Notes: a model not told the origin generated them from the letters alone. A DNA stretch of 64,000 nt from Chelatococcus sp. YT9 (GCF_018398315.1 NZ_JAHBRW010000001.1:740001-804000); one strand, 5' to 3'. Numbered from the stretch's first letter, positions 26,612 to 36,837 are shown. Program-made: numbers and translations.

Positions 26612-28506
26612 GCAAACGCTTCCAACCCACGCGGCGCGGCCTCATTCAGGCGGGGGCAGTCTTGGCCGGAGGCGTGCTTGCCGCCCGTCCCGTGCTCGGC
26701 CAGGCAAAGGTGGATGGAGCGGCGGACGCCGGTGAGGTGACCCGCCACGGGCTTTCGTCTTTCGGGGACCTGCTGTACCCGCCCGATTTCAAGCATTTTG
26801 CCTATGTGAACCCGAACGCGCCGAACGGCGGCACGCTCTCGCTGCAGATCAAGCAGAGCACCGGCAACCAGTCCTTCGACACCTTCAATACATTGAATGT
26901 CTATGTGCTGAAGGGAGACGGTGCTGCCGGCCTACCGGACACGTTCGACACCCTGATGGCCGTGAGCCAGGACGAGCCCGACGCGTTGTACGGCCTGCTC
27001 GCCCATTCCGTTCATGTTTCGGCGGATAAGCGGACCTATAGCTTTGTTCTGCGGCGTGAAGCGCGATTCCACGACGGCACGCCCGTCACGGCGCATGACG
27101 TGGCCTTCTCCCTCACGGTCCTCAAGGAAAAGGGGCACCCGACGTTTAGCGCCGTGCTTACCGACCTGGAGGAGGTGAAAGCCGCCGACGATTATACCGT
27201 GGTGGTCCGTCTCTCTGCCCGGCGCAATCGGGACCTGCATCTCATCATTGCGACCCTGCCTGTCTTCTCCAAAACTTACTGGGAGACCCGTGACTTCGAG
27301 GCCGCGACGCTGGAAGCTCCCCTCGGCTCTGGGCCTTATCGCGTGGGGCGCTTCGAGCCGGGGCGCTTTATCGAATTGCAGCGGGTCCCTGACTACTGGG
27401 GCAAGGATTTGCCCGTGAATGTCGGGCAGAACAATTTCGACCGCATTCGATATGACTATTTCCGCGATCGCGAAGTGGCCTTCGAGGGGTTCAAGGCCGG
27501 GACCTACAACTTCAACGAGGAATACACGGCGCGCATTTGGGCGATCGGCTATGATTTCCCCGCCTTCAGGCAAGGCCGGGTCAAACGCGAGCAGATCGAA
27601 AGCGGCGCGGCGATCCCGACTCAGGGGTGGCACTTCAACCTCAGGCGCGAGATGTTCGCCGATCCGCGGATTCGCGAGGCGCTGGGACTGGCATTCGATT
27701 TCGAATGGACGAATGCCAACATCATGTTCTCGTCCTACAAGCGACTGACCTCCTATTTCCAGAACTCGGCCAACATGGCCCACGGACTACCCACGCCGGA
27801 GGAAATCGCTCTGCTCGAGCCTTTCCGCGATAAGCTGCCGGCGGATGTCTTCGGCGAACCGTTCACGCCACCCGTATCGGACGGCTCCGGCTCAGATCGG
27901 AATCTCTTGCGCCGGGCCGACCAGCTTCTGCGCGAAGCAGGCTGCAAGCGTGAGGGCGGCGTTCTGCGTTTGCCCAATGGCAAGCCGTTCGAGATTGAAT
28001 TTCTCGATTTCTCGCCCACCCTGCAGCCGCACACCCAACCCTTTCAGGCCAATCTCAAGAGGCTCGGCATCAACGCCCGCTCCCGGATCGTGGACGCCTC
28101 GCAGTACAGCCGGCGCACGAATGACTTCGATTTCGACATCGTCTCGGGCGCCCTGGCCGGCAGCCTGACACCCGGGGATTCGATGCGTGTCGTCTACGGT
28201 TCAGACGCGGCGCGCACGCCAGGCTCGCGGAACCTCAGCGGCATCGCAAACCCGGCGGTTGATCACCTCATCGAGGTCATCAGCAAGGCGGAAACCCGGG
28301 ATGACCTCAAGGTCGCATGCAGGGCGCTGGACCGCGTGTTGCGCGCCGGTCGGTACTGGATACCCATGTGGTACCGCTCGGAGCGATGGCTCGCCTATTG
28401 GGACGTCTTTTCTCGTCCGGCGACTATGCCGAAACATTCTACAGGCGCGCCCGGCACATGGTGGTATGACGAGGAGAAGGCCAAGCGAATCGGATTGAAG
28501 GGATAA
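26608..28506 (+). CDS. Extracellular solute-binding protein, YejA-like (second copy)
   Basis: A second binding protein of 632 residues, paralogous to its upstream neighbour (same HDGTPVTAHDV, GSGPYRVGRFEPGRF and VPDYWGKDLPVN segments). It probably starts with TTG at 26608, overlapping the previous stop as TTGA, with GGGGAG 6 bases upstream. The N-terminus has a twin-arginine signal, FQPTRRGLIQAGAVLAGGVLA, so it would be exported by Tat, whereas the first copy uses Sec. Two binding proteins sharing one permease suggest a broadened substrate range. Confidence 0.92.
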   Translation: MSKRFQPTRRGLIQAGAVLAGGVLAARPVLGQAKVDGAADAGEVTRHGLSSFGDLLYPPDFKHFAYVNPNAPNGGTLSLQIKQSTGNQSFDTFNTLNVYVLKGDGAAGLPDTFDTLMAVSQDEPDALYGLLAHSVHVSADKRTYSFVLRREARFHDGTPVTAHDVAFSLTVLKEKGHPTFSAVLTDLEEVKAADDYTVVVRLSARRNRDLHLIIATLPVFSKTYWETRDFEAATLEAPLGSGPYRVGRFEPGRFIELQRVPDYWGKDLPVNVGQNNFDRIRYDYFRDREVAFEGFKAGTYNFNEEYTARIWAIGYDFPAFRQGRVKREQIESGAAIPTQGWHFNLRREMFADPRIREALGLAFDFEWTNANIMFSSYKRLTSYFQNSANMAHGLPTPEEIALLEPFRDKLPADVFGEPFTPPVSDGSGSDRNLLRRADQLLREAGCKREGGVLRLPNGKPFEIEFLDFSPTLQPHTQPFQANLKRLGINARSRIVDASQYSRRTNDFDFDIVSGALAGSLTPGDSMRVVYGSDAARTPGSRNLSGIANPAVDHLIEVISKAETRDDLKVACRALDRVLRAGRYWIPMWYRSERWLAYWDVFSRPATMPKHSTGAPGTWWYDEEKAKRIGLKG

Positions 28507-28571
28507 GGGCAATGACAGCGACAGGTCAGCAGCTCCAGTCATCCGCGGCAATGGTAAAGGTCCCGGGCTGA

Positions 28572-29672
28572 ATGCTGGCTTATATCGCCCGCCGCATCCT
28601 TCTCATGATCCCGACGATTCTCGGAATCATGCTGATCTCATTCATTCTCGTGCAATTCGCTCCTGGCGGCCCGGTCGAGCGGATCCTCGCTCAGTTGCAG
28701 GGCACGGACGCGGGCGCGCTCTCCCGCATCGGCGGCGGCGGAGGAGATTTCGGCAGCCAGGGTGGGAGCGCTGGAGGCGGCGGCGCCTCCAACTATCGCG
28801 GCGCACAAGGATTGGACCCGGCTTTCATCGCCCAGCTTGAAAAGCAGTTCGGCTTCGACAAGCCTGCTCACGAACGTTTCCTGAAGATGCTGCGCGACTA
28901 CGCGACCTTCGATTTCGGCAAGAGCTACTTCCGCGACGTCCCCGTCATTGATCTCATCAAGGAAAAACTGCCCGTCTCGATCACGCTCGGGCTCTGGATG
29001 ACAATCCTGTCCTACGCGATCTCCATCCCGCTCGGGATATCCAAGGCCGTCAAGGATGGCTCACGCTTCGATGTCTGGACCTCCGTGGTCGTCATCATCG
29101 GCTATGCCATCCCGAGCTTTCTGTTCGCCATCCTGCTCATCGTGCTATTTGCCGGCGGCTCGTTCTGGCAGATCTTCCCTTTGCAGGGGCTCGTTTCCGA
29201 GAACTGGTCGAGCCTCAGCTGGCCGGAGCGGATTCTCGATTATTTCTGGCACATCGCGCTGCCAATCACGGCAATGGCGCTTGGCGCCTTCGCGACCTCC
29301 ACCCTGCTCACAAAAAACTCCTTCCTCGATGAAATCCGCAAGCAGTACGTTTTGACAGCACGCATGAAGGGGCTGACCGAGCGACAGGTGCTGTATGGCC
29401 ATGTCTTCCGGAATGCCATGCTGATCGTTATCGCCGGATTTCCCGGGGCCTTCATCTCCGCCTTCTTCGCAGGCTCGCTTCTGATCGAGACCATCTTCTC
29501 GCTCGATGGGCTCGGTCTCCTGTCCTTCGAGTCCATCGTCAACCGCGACTATCCTGTCGTGTTCGCCAACCTCTTCATCTTCTCCCTCCTCGGCCTCGTG
29601 GTGAACCTCATATCCGACCTCACCTACACGTGGATCGACCCGCGCATCGACTTCGAAACGCGGGAGGTGTGA
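28572..29672 (+). CDS. yejB: Peptide ABC transporter permease YejB
   Basis: Inner-membrane permease subunit of 366 residues, binding-protein-dependent transport family. The start [20 protein letters not shown] is typical of YejB/DppB. An unusual glycine/serine-rich low-complexity insert (about 50-77) lies in the first periplasmic loop. About six membrane helices follow, and the cytoplasmic EAA loop is [22 protein letters not shown]. It is preceded by the two binding proteins and followed by yejE after one base. Confidence 0.94.
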   Translation: MLAYIARRILLMIPTILGIMLISFILVQFAPGGPVERILAQLQGTDAGALSRIGGGGGDFGSQGGSAGGGGASNYRGAQGLDPAFIAQLEKQFGFDKPAHERFLKMLRDYATFDFGKSYFRDVPVIDLIKEKLPVSITLGLWMTILSYAISIPLGISKAVKDGSRFDVWTSVVVIIGYAIPSFLFAILLIVLFAGGSFWQIFPLQGLVSENWSSLSWPERILDYFWHIALPITAMALGAFATSTLLTKNSFLDEIRKQYVLTARMKGLTERQVLYGHVFRNAMLIVIAGFPGAFISAFFAGSLLIETIFSLDGLGLLSFESIVNRDYPVVFANLFIFSLLGLVVNLISDLTYTWIDPRIDFETREV

Positions 29673-29673
29673 G

Positions 29674-30846
29674 ATGACCGAGGCCGCCCTTCCCCGCGAC
29701 GTGCCGGCATCGCCGCAGCGCCTTGCCCCGCCGCTGCCCCCACGCAGCGGCCTTATCAATCTCACGCCGCTCAACCGGAGACGGCTTGCCAATTTCAAAG
29801 CCAACCGTCGCGGCTATTGGTCGTTCTGGATCTTCGCGATCGTGTTCGTGGTCACGCTGTTCGCGGAGTTCATCGCGAACGACCGGCCCATCATCGCCTT
29901 CTACAAGGGCGAACTTCTGTTCCCGGTCTTCGTCGACTATCCGGAAGAGAAGTTCGGCGGGTTCCTGGCGCAGACTGATTATCGCGCGCCGATCATCGCA
30001 GACGAAATCAAGGCAAACGGCTGGATGATCTGGCCGCCCATCCGCTTCTCCTATTCCACGCACAATCTCGACCTGCCGGTGCCCGCCCCCTCACCGCCCA
30101 CCTGGATGCTCACGGACGCCCAATGCCGTCCCATCGCGGAGCGAACCGGCGGCAACAGCTGCTGGGACATCGAGTGGAACTGGCTCGGGACGGACGACCA
30201 AGGTCGTGATGTGCTCGCCCGCGTCATCTACGGATTCCGCTTGTCCGTTCTGTTCGGGCTGGCGCTTGCCATAATCTCATCCGTCGTCGGAATTGTCGCC
30301 GGGGCTGTGCAGGGCTATTTCGGCGGCTGGACGGACCTCATCCTCCAACGCATCATCGAGATCTGGAACTCGATACCCTCGCTCTACCTGCTGATCATCA
30401 TCTCCGCCGTCATCACGCCCGGCTTCTTCGTGCTGCTCGGCATATTGCTGCTGTTCTCGTGGGTGGCGCTCGTGGGCGTCGTGCGCGCGGAATTCCTGCG
30501 TGCGCGCAATTTCGAGTATGTGCGGGCGGCGCGCGCGCTGGGGCTTTCCAACATCACCATCATGTTCAAGCATCTCTTGCCGAATGCGATGGTGGCGACC
30601 CTGACTTTCCTGCCCTTCATCCTCAACGGCTCCATCACGACGCTGACCTCGCTCGATTTCCTCGGTTTCGGCCTGCCACCGGGATCGCCGTCGCTGGGTG
30701 AACTCCTGAACCAGGGCAAGGCCAATGTGCAGGCCCCATGGCTTGGCCTGTCCGGCTTCTTCGTCATCGCCTTCATGCTGTCGCTGCTGATCTTCATCGG
30801 CGAGGCGGTGCGCGACGCCTTCGACCCGCGCAAGACCTATGCGTGA
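29674..30846 (+). CDS. yejE: Peptide ABC transporter permease YejE
   Basis: Second permease subunit, 390 residues. The N-terminal extension includes LTPLNRRRLANFKANRRGYWSF, a known YejE/OppC trait, followed by a first helix, a long periplasmic segment (NWLGTDDQGRDVLARVIYGFR) and five further helices. The EAA loop is YVRAARALGLSNITIMFKHLLPNA. GGGAGGTGTGAG precedes the ATG. The stop overlaps the yejF coding region, so translation is coupled. Confidence 0.94.
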   Translation: MTEAALPRDVPASPQRLAPPLPPRSGLINLTPLNRRRLANFKANRRGYWSFWIFAIVFVVTLFAEFIANDRPIIAFYKGELLFPVFVDYPEEKFGGFLAQTDYRAPIIADEIKANGWMIWPPIRFSYSTHNLDLPVPAPSPPTWMLTDAQCRPIAERTGGNSCWDIEWNWLGTDDQGRDVLARVIYGFRLSVLFGLALAIISSVVGIVAGAVQGYFGGWTDLILQRIIEIWNSIPSLYLLIIISAVITPGFFVLLGILLLFSWVALVGVVRAEFLRARNFEYVRAARALGLSNITIMFKHLLPNAMVATLTFLPFILNGSITTLTSLDFLGFGLPPGSPSLGELLNQGKANVQAPWLGLSGFFVIAFMLSLLIFIGEAVRDAFDPRKTYA

Positions 30847-30856
30847 GGCCGCCGTG

Positions 30857-32506
30857 ATGACAGCCAACACCCCACCCGCCAAGCCAGCGCTGCTCTCCGT
30901 CGAGGATCTGTCGGTCGCCTTCCGGCAAGACGGCAAGGAGACGCTGGCGGTGGACCATGTGTCCTTCGCGATCGCACCGGGCGAGACGCTCGCGCTCGTC
31001 GGCGAGTCGGGCTCCGGCAAGTCGGTATCGGCCCTCTCGATCCTCAAGCTCCTCGCCTATCCCGCTGCCAGTCACCCATCCGGCCGCATCCTCTTCAAGG
31101 GACGCGACCTCATGGCGCTGGACGAGGACGAGCTGAGGCAGGTGCGCGGCAACGACATCACCATGGTGTTTCAGGAGCCGATGACGTCGCTCAATCCGCT
31201 CCACACCATCCAGCGGCAGATTGGTGAGATTCTGCGGCTGCACAAGGGGCTAAGCGGCCAGGCGGCCCGCAGGCGCATCCTCGAACTGCTCGAACTCGTC
31301 GGCATCCGCGACGCGGAAAGCCGCCTCGACGCTTATCCACACCAGCTCTCGGGCGGCCAGCGCCAGCGCGTCATGATCGCCATGGCGCTCGCCAACGAGC
31401 CCGACCTCTTCATCGCCGACGAGCCGACGACCGCGCTCGACGTGACCGTGCAGGCGCAGATCCTCAAGCTTCTGGCCGACCTCAAAAGCCGGCTCGGCAT
31501 GGCGATGCTGTTCATCACCCACGACCTCGGCATCGTCCGCAAGATCGCCGACCGGGTCTGCGTGATGAACGGCGGCCAAATCGTCGAGGCGGGGTCTGTC
31601 GACGAGATTTTCGACCGGCCGCAACATCCCTATACGAAGAAACTTCTCGCTGCGGAACCCAAGGGAGAGCCGCACGCGGCCGATCCCGCCGCGCCGATTG
31701 TCGTCGAAGCTGGCCCGGTGAAGGTCTGGTTCCCCATCAAGCAGGGGTTCCTGCGCCGAACGACAGGCTATGTGAAAGCGGTGGACGGCATTTCGCTGAC
31801 CGTGCGCGAGGGGGAAACGGTTGGCGTGGTCGGTGAATCCGGCTCGGGCAAGACCACGCTCGGCCTCGCATTGCTACGTCTCATCCGGTCCGAAGGCCCC
31901 ATCGTTTTTCTTGGCAACCGCATCGACGGACTGTCCTCCAGCGCCGTGAAACCGCTGCGCCGCGACATGCAGGTGGTGTTCCAGGACCCCTACGGCTCTT
32001 TGTCTCCACGCCTCTCTGTTGCGGAGATCGTTGAGGAAGGCCTCCTCGTGCAGAAGCGCGGCCTCACCTATGAGGATCGTCGTGAGGTCGTGGCCCGAGC
32101 CCTCATCGATGTCGGGCTTGATCCAGCGACGATGGACCGCTACCCGCATGAATTCTCGGGGGGGCAGCGCCAGCGCATCGCCATCGCGCGCGCGATGGCG
32201 CTCGAGCCACGCTTCATCGTGCTCGACGAACCGACCTCGGCGCTCGACATGTCGGTGCAAGCGCAGATCGTCGATCTTCTGCGCGCCCTCCAGGATGCCA
32301 AGAAACTCGCATATCTCTTTATCAGCCACGACCTCAAGGTCGTGCGGGCGCTCGCCTCCTCTGTCATTGTCATGCGAAACGGAGTGGTCGTCGAGCAGGG
32401 CGACGCACAAAGCCTCTTCGCCAATCCACGCGAGGACTACACCAAGGCCCTGTTCGCCGCCGCCTTCGCGCTCGACACGGCCAGCGACGGCACGGTGCGA
32501 GAGTAA
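30857..32506 (+). CDS. yejF: Peptide ABC transporter ATP-binding protein YejF
   Basis: Fused double ATPase, about 549 residues, that energises the importer from the cytoplasmic face. Both halves are complete: Walker A GESGSGKS and GESGSGKT, signatures LSGGQRQRV and FSGGQRQRI, and Walker [13 protein letters not shown] and [12 protein letters not shown]. The ATG at 30857 has GAGG 8 bases upstream. An in-frame ATG at 30839, overlapping the yejE stop, is an alternative start that adds six residues. Confidence 0.94.
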   Translation: MTANTPPAKPALLSVEDLSVAFRQDGKETLAVDHVSFAIAPGETLALVGESGSGKSVSALSILKLLAYPAASHPSGRILFKGRDLMALDEDELRQVRGNDITMVFQEPMTSLNPLHTIQRQIGEILRLHKGLSGQAARRRILELLELVGIRDAESRLDAYPHQLSGGQRQRVMIAMALANEPDLFIADEPTTALDVTVQAQILKLLADLKSRLGMAMLFITHDLGIVRKIADRVCVMNGGQIVEAGSVDEIFDRPQHPYTKKLLAAEPKGEPHAADPAAPIVVEAGPVKVWFPIKQGFLRRTTGYVKAVDGISLTVREGETVGVVGESGSGKTTLGLALLRLIRSEGPIVFLGNRIDGLSSSAVKPLRRDMQVVFQDPYGSLSPRLSVAEIVEEGLLVQKRGLTYEDRREVVARALIDVGLDPATMDRYPHEFSGGQRQRIAIARAMALEPRFIVLDEPTSALDMSVQAQIVDLLRALQDAKKLAYLFISHDLKVVRALASSVIVMRNGVVVEQGDAQSLFANPREDYTKALFAAAFALDTASDGTVRE

Positions 32507-32920
32507 GATACCGCGAGGCATTCCGAGCAGAGCCGGATGCTCGAAGTCCGGCACATGCCTCGGCCCGGGCCAGCTCCACTCTGGTCATCCCGGAAGCGGC
32601 AAAGCCGCTGTCCGGGATCCATGAACACGACGCGTATTCCATGGAAGACCCGTGTTCACGGATCCCGGGCTCGTTGCTACGCAACGCCCCGGGATGACCA
32701 TCGAGGTTCGCTCTACATCACGGCCGTCCCTGCCATTCCGATGCGCCGGGTGGTTAGCTCGCAGTGCGATGACGCGGCCGCCCGGCCGGGCATGAAATCG
32801 CCCCTTTCATCGCGATGTTAAAGGCGACGTTCATCATGGCTTTGCCAAATACGCATCCGCGCGTATGGTCCATCATGCGATGAACGTTCGCGTTTCTAGC
32901 TGTAACAACAAGTGGTGCCC
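32507..32920. other. Intergenic region holding a palindromic repeat
   Basis: About 410 bases between the yej operon and the phosphomutase gene. No gene is supported. Most of the left half is the cloverleaf-like repeat at 32582-32700. The right part should contain the phosphomutase promoter. Confidence 0.5.
32582..32700. repeat. 119-bp cloverleaf-like intergenic palindrome
   Basis: The outer arms TGGTCATCCCGG and CCGGGATGACCA are perfect reverse complements at the ends. Inside, GGATCCATGAACACG pairs imperfectly with CGTGTTCACGGATCC, and two small hairpins (AGCGGC-AAA-GCCGCT and CGTTGC-TAC-GCAACG) branch off. Similar CATCCCGG...GGATCCATGAACACG elements are scattered through rhizobial and Bradyrhizobium-like genomes. 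It is probably a non-autonomous REP-type element. Confidence 0.75.
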
Positions 32921-34420
32921 ATGTTTCCAAAGCCCCAGACGTCCCTCACGCCCAACACCTATGACTACGAGTCGCTGCCGCTGGTGAAGCCCACGGGCTT
33001 CCGCGAATACGACGCGCGCTGGTTGTTCCAGAAGGAAATCAACCTCATGGGGGTGCAGGCGCTGGGCATCGGCCTCGGCACCTTGCTGCACGAACTCGGC
33101 ACCAAGCCGGAGATCGTCACCGGGCACGACTTCCGCGGCTATTCCTCCTCTATCAAATACGCCCTCATCTCGGGCCTGATGGCAGCCGGCATCAAGGTCA
33201 AGGACATCGGCCTCGCCATGTCGCCGATGGCCTATTTCGCCCAGTTCGATCTCGACGTGCCGGCGGTCGCCATGGTCACCGCCTCGCACAACGACAACGG
33301 CTGGACCGGCGTGAAGATGGGTGCCCAGCGCCCTGTGACCTTCGGCCCCGACGAGATGGGGCGGCTGAAGGAAATCGTCCTTTCCGGCAACGTCAAGACC
33401 CGTGACGGCGGCGGCTACGAGTTCATCGAGAACTTCCCGGCGCGCTACATCGCCGACCTCACTAACCGGCCGAAGCTCAAGCGCCGCCTCAAGGTCATCG
33501 CCGCCTGCGGCAACGGCACGGCCGGCGCCTTCGCGCCGCAGATCCTCGAGGCGATCGGCTGCGAGGTCATCCCGCTCGACACCGAGCTCGACCACTCCTT
33601 CCCGCGCTACAACCCGAACCCCGAAGACATGAAGATGCTTCATGCCATGGCGGAGAAGGTGCGCGAGGTCGGCGCCGATGTCGCCCTCGGCTTCGACGGC
33701 GACGGCGACCGCTGCGGCGTGGTCGACAACGAGGGCGAGGAAATCTTCGCCGACAAGATCGGCGTGATGCTGGCGCGTGACCTCTCGACGCTGCATCCGG
33801 GCTCCACCTTCGTGGTCGACGTGAAGTCCACCGGCCTGTTCGTGACCGACCCCGTTCTCATCAAGAACGGCGTGAAGGCTGACTACTGGAAAACCGGCCA
33901 CAGCTACATCAAGCGTCGCGTGCGCGATCTCAACGCGCTCGCCGGCTTCGAGAAATCCGGCCATTTCTTCTTCAACGCGCCGGTCGGACGCGGCTATGAC
34001 GACGGCTTGGTCACCGCGCTTGCCGTCTGCGACATGCTCGACCGCAACCCCGGCAAGACCATGGCCGAGCTCTACCGCGAGGTGCCGAAGACGTGGGGCA
34101 CGCCGACGATGGCGCCGCATTGCGCCGACGAGGTGAAATACGAGGTGGTCGACCGCGTCGTGAAGCGCTTCCAGGCCATGCATGCGGCTGGCGAGAGCGT
34201 CGCCGGCCAGTCGATCCGCGACCTCATCACGGTCAACGGCGTACGCGTCGTCTCCGAGGATGGCACCTGGGGCCTGGTGCGCGCCTCCTCCAACAAGCCG
34301 GAGCTCGTCGTCGTCATCGAGAGCCCGGTCTCGGAAGCGCGCACGCGCGAGATGTTCAAGGCGATCGACGACGTTCTGCGTGAGAATCCGGAGGTTGGCG
34401 CCTACAACCAGACATTCTGA
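32921..34420 (+). CDS. Phosphoglucomutase/phosphomannomutase family protein
   Basis: Cytoplasmic alpha-D-phosphohexomutase of 499 residues that interconverts sugar 1- and 6-phosphates for nucleotide-sugar synthesis. The phosphoserine is Ser122 in TASHNDNGWTG. The metal loop is DGDGDR (Asp259 to Arg263). The sugar loop is FEKSGHFFFN, and the C-terminal phosphate-binding part is LVRASSNKPELVVVIES. The ATG at 32921 is chosen; GTG at 32912 is in frame and possible. The ribosome binding site is weak for either start. Transcribed alone. Confidence 0.93.
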   Translation: MFPKPQTSLTPNTYDYESLPLVKPTGFREYDARWLFQKEINLMGVQALGIGLGTLLHELGTKPEIVTGHDFRGYSSSIKYALISGLMAAGIKVKDIGLAMSPMAYFAQFDLDVPAVAMVTASHNDNGWTGVKMGAQRPVTFGPDEMGRLKEIVLSGNVKTRDGGGYEFIENFPARYIADLTNRPKLKRRLKVIAACGNGTAGAFAPQILEAIGCEVIPLDTELDHSFPRYNPNPEDMKMLHAMAEKVREVGADVALGFDGDGDRCGVVDNEGEEIFADKIGVMLARDLSTLHPGSTFVVDVKSTGLFVTDPVLIKNGVKADYWKTGHSYIKRRVRDLNALAGFEKSGHFFFNAPVGRGYDDGLVTALAVCDMLDRNPGKTMAELYREVPKTWGTPTMAPHCADEVKYEVVDRVVKRFQAMHAAGESVAGQSIRDLITVNGVRVVSEDGTWGLVRASSNKPELVVVIESPVSEARTREMFKAIDDVLRENPEVGAYNQTF

Positions 34421-34477
34421 CCGACCGGCCTGACAAGGCCGCACCGGCGGAAAGTCAGCCAGCCCCCGCACCAAGAG

Positions 34478-34508
34478 CCGGAAAGCCGCATGTTGCGCCG
34501 CTTTCCGG
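34478..34508. terminator. Hairpin after the phosphomutase gene
   Basis: The 9-bp arms CCGGAAAGC and GCTTTCCGG flank a 13-base loop between the phosphomutase gene and the methyltransferase start. There is no T run, so termination is uncertain. Confidence 0.35.
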
Positions 34509-34529
34509 CCGGACAATGGGGAACTGGCC

Positions 34530-35357
34530 ATGGACACCGAACGAGAGGTTGCAAACCACTACAGCCGAGCGGGCCTCGAAAGCGCAATTCTCGATGCGTT
34601 GCGCGCCTCGGGCGCGGATGTCGATCATCTGACATCGGCCGATCTTCGGGGCGCAGACGAATTTCACCTCGGCTGGCATGCAGCGACCGCCGCCCTGGCG
34701 AGCGACCTCGGGCTGACAAAAGGCGAGCGCGTGCTGGATGTCGGCTCGGGGATCGGCGGCCCGGCCCGCTATTTCGCGGAGACTTACGGCTGCGTCGTAT
34801 CCGGCATCGATCTCACCGAGGACTATGTTGCTGTCTCGACGGCCTTGACGCAGCGATGCGGCCTCGATGACCGGGTTTCGTTCACCCAGGCGAGCGCCCT
34901 CGCGTTACCTTTCCCGTCCAGCCACTTCGATGCCACGACCCTCATCCATGTGGGCATGAATATTCCGGACAAGACCGCATTGTTTTCGGAGATCCGCCGC
35001 ATCTTGAAGCAGGGCGGCCGATTTGGCGTTTACGACATCATGCGGCTCGACGACGTAGAGCTTCCATTCCCCATGCCCTGGGCACAAACGAGTGCGACGA
35101 GCTATGTCGAGCGACCCGATACGTATCGCAATGCCCTGGAAAGCGCCGGCTTTGTCATCACTGAAGCGCATGATCGGAGCTTGCTGGCGCTGGATCTCGC
35201 ACGCGCAATGCGGGACAAGGTCGAGAAAGAGGGAGCGCCGCCGCTTGGCCTCCATCTCCTGATGGGTCCGGCCGGCGGACAAAGGATGGAAAATGTGCTC
35301 GGCGCCTTGCAAAGGGGGCATATTGCCCCGATCGCTATGATCGCCCGGGCGCTCTAG
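34530..35357 (+). CDS. Class I SAM-dependent methyltransferase
   Basis: A 275-residue methyltransferase of the UbiE/sarcosine-dimethylglycine type. SAM-binding motif I is VLDVGSGIGGPARYFAE, with an acidic residue at the end of strand 2 (SGIDLTEDYV). Motif II is in DATTLIHVGMNIPDK, and post-motif ILKQGGRFGVYDIM follows. The IHVGMNIPDK section is reminiscent of glycine betaine/sarcosine methyltransferases and tocopherol-type enzymes, but the substrate is unknown. GGGGAAC precedes the ATG. A hairpin separates it from the phosphomutase gene. Confidence 0.88.
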   Translation: MDTEREVANHYSRAGLESAILDALRASGADVDHLTSADLRGADEFHLGWHAATAALASDLGLTKGERVLDVGSGIGGPARYFAETYGCVVSGIDLTEDYVAVSTALTQRCGLDDRVSFTQASALALPFPSSHFDATTLIHVGMNIPDKTALFSEIRRILKQGGRFGVYDIMRLDDVELPFPMPWAQTSATSYVERPDTYRNALESAGFVITEAHDRSLLALDLARAMRDKVEKEGAPPLGLHLLMGPAGGQRMENVLGALQRGHIAPIAMIARAL

Positions 35358-35442
35358 CGCGCCGCAGACACGTGCATGCGATCTCAGGATAGATCATACC
35401 CCTTGCAATCAACAGAGCGGCGCCCCTGCGGTCGGAGCCGCT

Positions 35443-36077
35443 CTACAGGGGAAATCCAGACGCCCGCAGAGCATCCGCCAGGAGTTCGGGCGCGGTGAAC
35501 TGGTGCACGGTGAAGCCCAACTCGCGCGCCGCCGCGACATTGGCCGCATTGTCGTCGACGAACAAGCACTCGCCGGCGGTTAGTCCGTTTTGCTCGAGAA
35601 AGAGCGTGAAGATCGCAGGGTCCGGCTTGACGAGGCGAACCTCGCCGGACACGACGATACCATCAAAGCCTCCGAGAAAGGGAAAGCGCTCTCGGGCGAG
35701 CACGAATTTCTCAGCAGAGAAATTCGTAATTGCATAGGTCGGGACGCCGCGCTGCGCAGCGCCGCGAGCAAGGCCACCGTGCCCTCGATCGCGTGAGGCA
35801 CCATCTCTTCCCAACGACCGTCGAAAGCTGCGATCTCAGCTTGCCAATCCGGATAGAGCGCCGTTCTCTCAGCGATAGCCTCGGCCCAGGAGCGCCCGCG
35901 GTCCTGCTCGAGATTCCAGGCCGTCGTACAAACCTCGGTGAGAAAGTGCTCCATACGTGCATCATCGCCGACAAAGATCTTACGATAGAGATGCCGCGGG
36001 TCCCACTCCAGAAGAACCGCCCCGATATCGAAGACAACGACACGGGGGGGAGAAGCCTCAGCCTGCGTCGTCATCAT
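35443..36077 (-). pseudogene. HAD-IA family hydrolase, frameshifted
   Basis: The N-terminal half, from the ATG at 36077 or 36074, reads VVVFDIGAVLLEWDPRHLYR (DxD-type nucleophile motif with Gly in place of the second Asp) through to GTVALLAALR. The frame then loses sense near 35755, while another frame continues with QRGVPTYAITNFSAEKF, VKPDPAIF (motif III Lys) and CLFVDDNAANVAAA (motif IV). A single missing base in the GC-rich repeat GCTGCGCAGCGCGGCG restores one protein of about 210 residues resembling 2-haloacid dehalogenase/epoxide hydrolase-like HADs. Either a young pseudogene or a sequence error. Confidence 0.85.
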
Positions 36078-36207
36078 CTCTCGTTCCCAAGACCCCAACT
36101 GCCGGACGCCGGCGGCTGGCATCACCTGTCACCATTCCACGGCGCTTGCCGCGCAAGTTCTGCTCTATCGGAAATCGGGATGGGGTGCCAACGCATTTCA
36201 GCATTCA

Positions 36208-36837
36208 CTACTGATACACCGTGCCGTTGCTCGTGATGCGCGAGATGCGCGGCACCAGCCGCGGCGTCAATGTGCGCGTCTCCCGCATCGTCAGCACGCC
36301 ATCGCGAAAGGCCGACATGGGAAAACCGAGCGAGCTCAGGACATCCGCCCAGCCGTCGATATAGGGATAGGTCACATCCCCAACGATCAAGGACGAATTC
36401 CTTATCGCCAAGCCTGCTGCTCCGGCGGGGAAGGTATAATCGGAGCCCCGCGTCAGTGCTGCCCCGCTGCGATTGGCATCGCTCCAGACCACCTTGGCGA
36501 CACCATTGCTGTCGATATAGACGCTGGATAGCACCAGGGTAACCCCGCCGGTCGCGTAAGGCGCGAGAACAGCACGCGCAGCACTGAAAACAAGATCCCG
36601 CTCGCTATCAGTAACGATCTGCACTCGAGCGGTCAGGTCCGCCAGCGTATGCGCCATGATAGAGACCTTGCGATTGAGCGCAACGCCGTTGGTGATGACG
36701 ACGAAGCCGACATAGATGAGGGCCATGACCGGCATGACCAGCGCGAACTCGATCGCCGCGATTCCCTCTCGTGAGCTCGCAAAACAACGGAGGTTGCGCA
36801 GCTTGCGTGTTTGCGGGCAGTACATTGGACCCGTCAT
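36208..36837 (-). CDS. TadE/TadG-like pilus assembly pseudopilin (second)
   Basis: A 209-residue Tad pilus protein. A short cytoplasmic lead is followed by SREGIAAIEFALVMPVMALIYVGFVVI, the TadE-type prepilin-like segment with its Glu five residues after a Gly (cleavable by the CpaA-type peptidase). A periplasmic domain of about 150 residues follows. The ATG at 36837 overlaps the stop of the preceding tadE-like gene by 4 bases, which selects it over the longer frame to 37095. It is the last gene of a three-gene unit transcribed away from flp. Confidence 0.85.
   Translation of the reverse strand: MTGPMYCPQTRKLRNLRCFASSREGIAAIEFALVMPVMALIYVGFVVITNGVALNRKVSIMAHTLADLTARVQIVTDSERDLVFSAARAVLAPYATGGVTLVLSSVYIDSNGVAKVVWSDANRSGAALTRGSDYTFPAGAAGLAIRNSSLIVGDVTYPYIDGWADVLSSLGFPMSAFRDGVLTMRETRTLTPRLVPRISRITSNGTVYQ

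Noticed and set aside
32873-34537. 554-codon reverse-strand frame antisense to the phosphomutase gene
   Set aside because: The mutase has all active-site motifs. The antisense frame reflects third-position GC bias.
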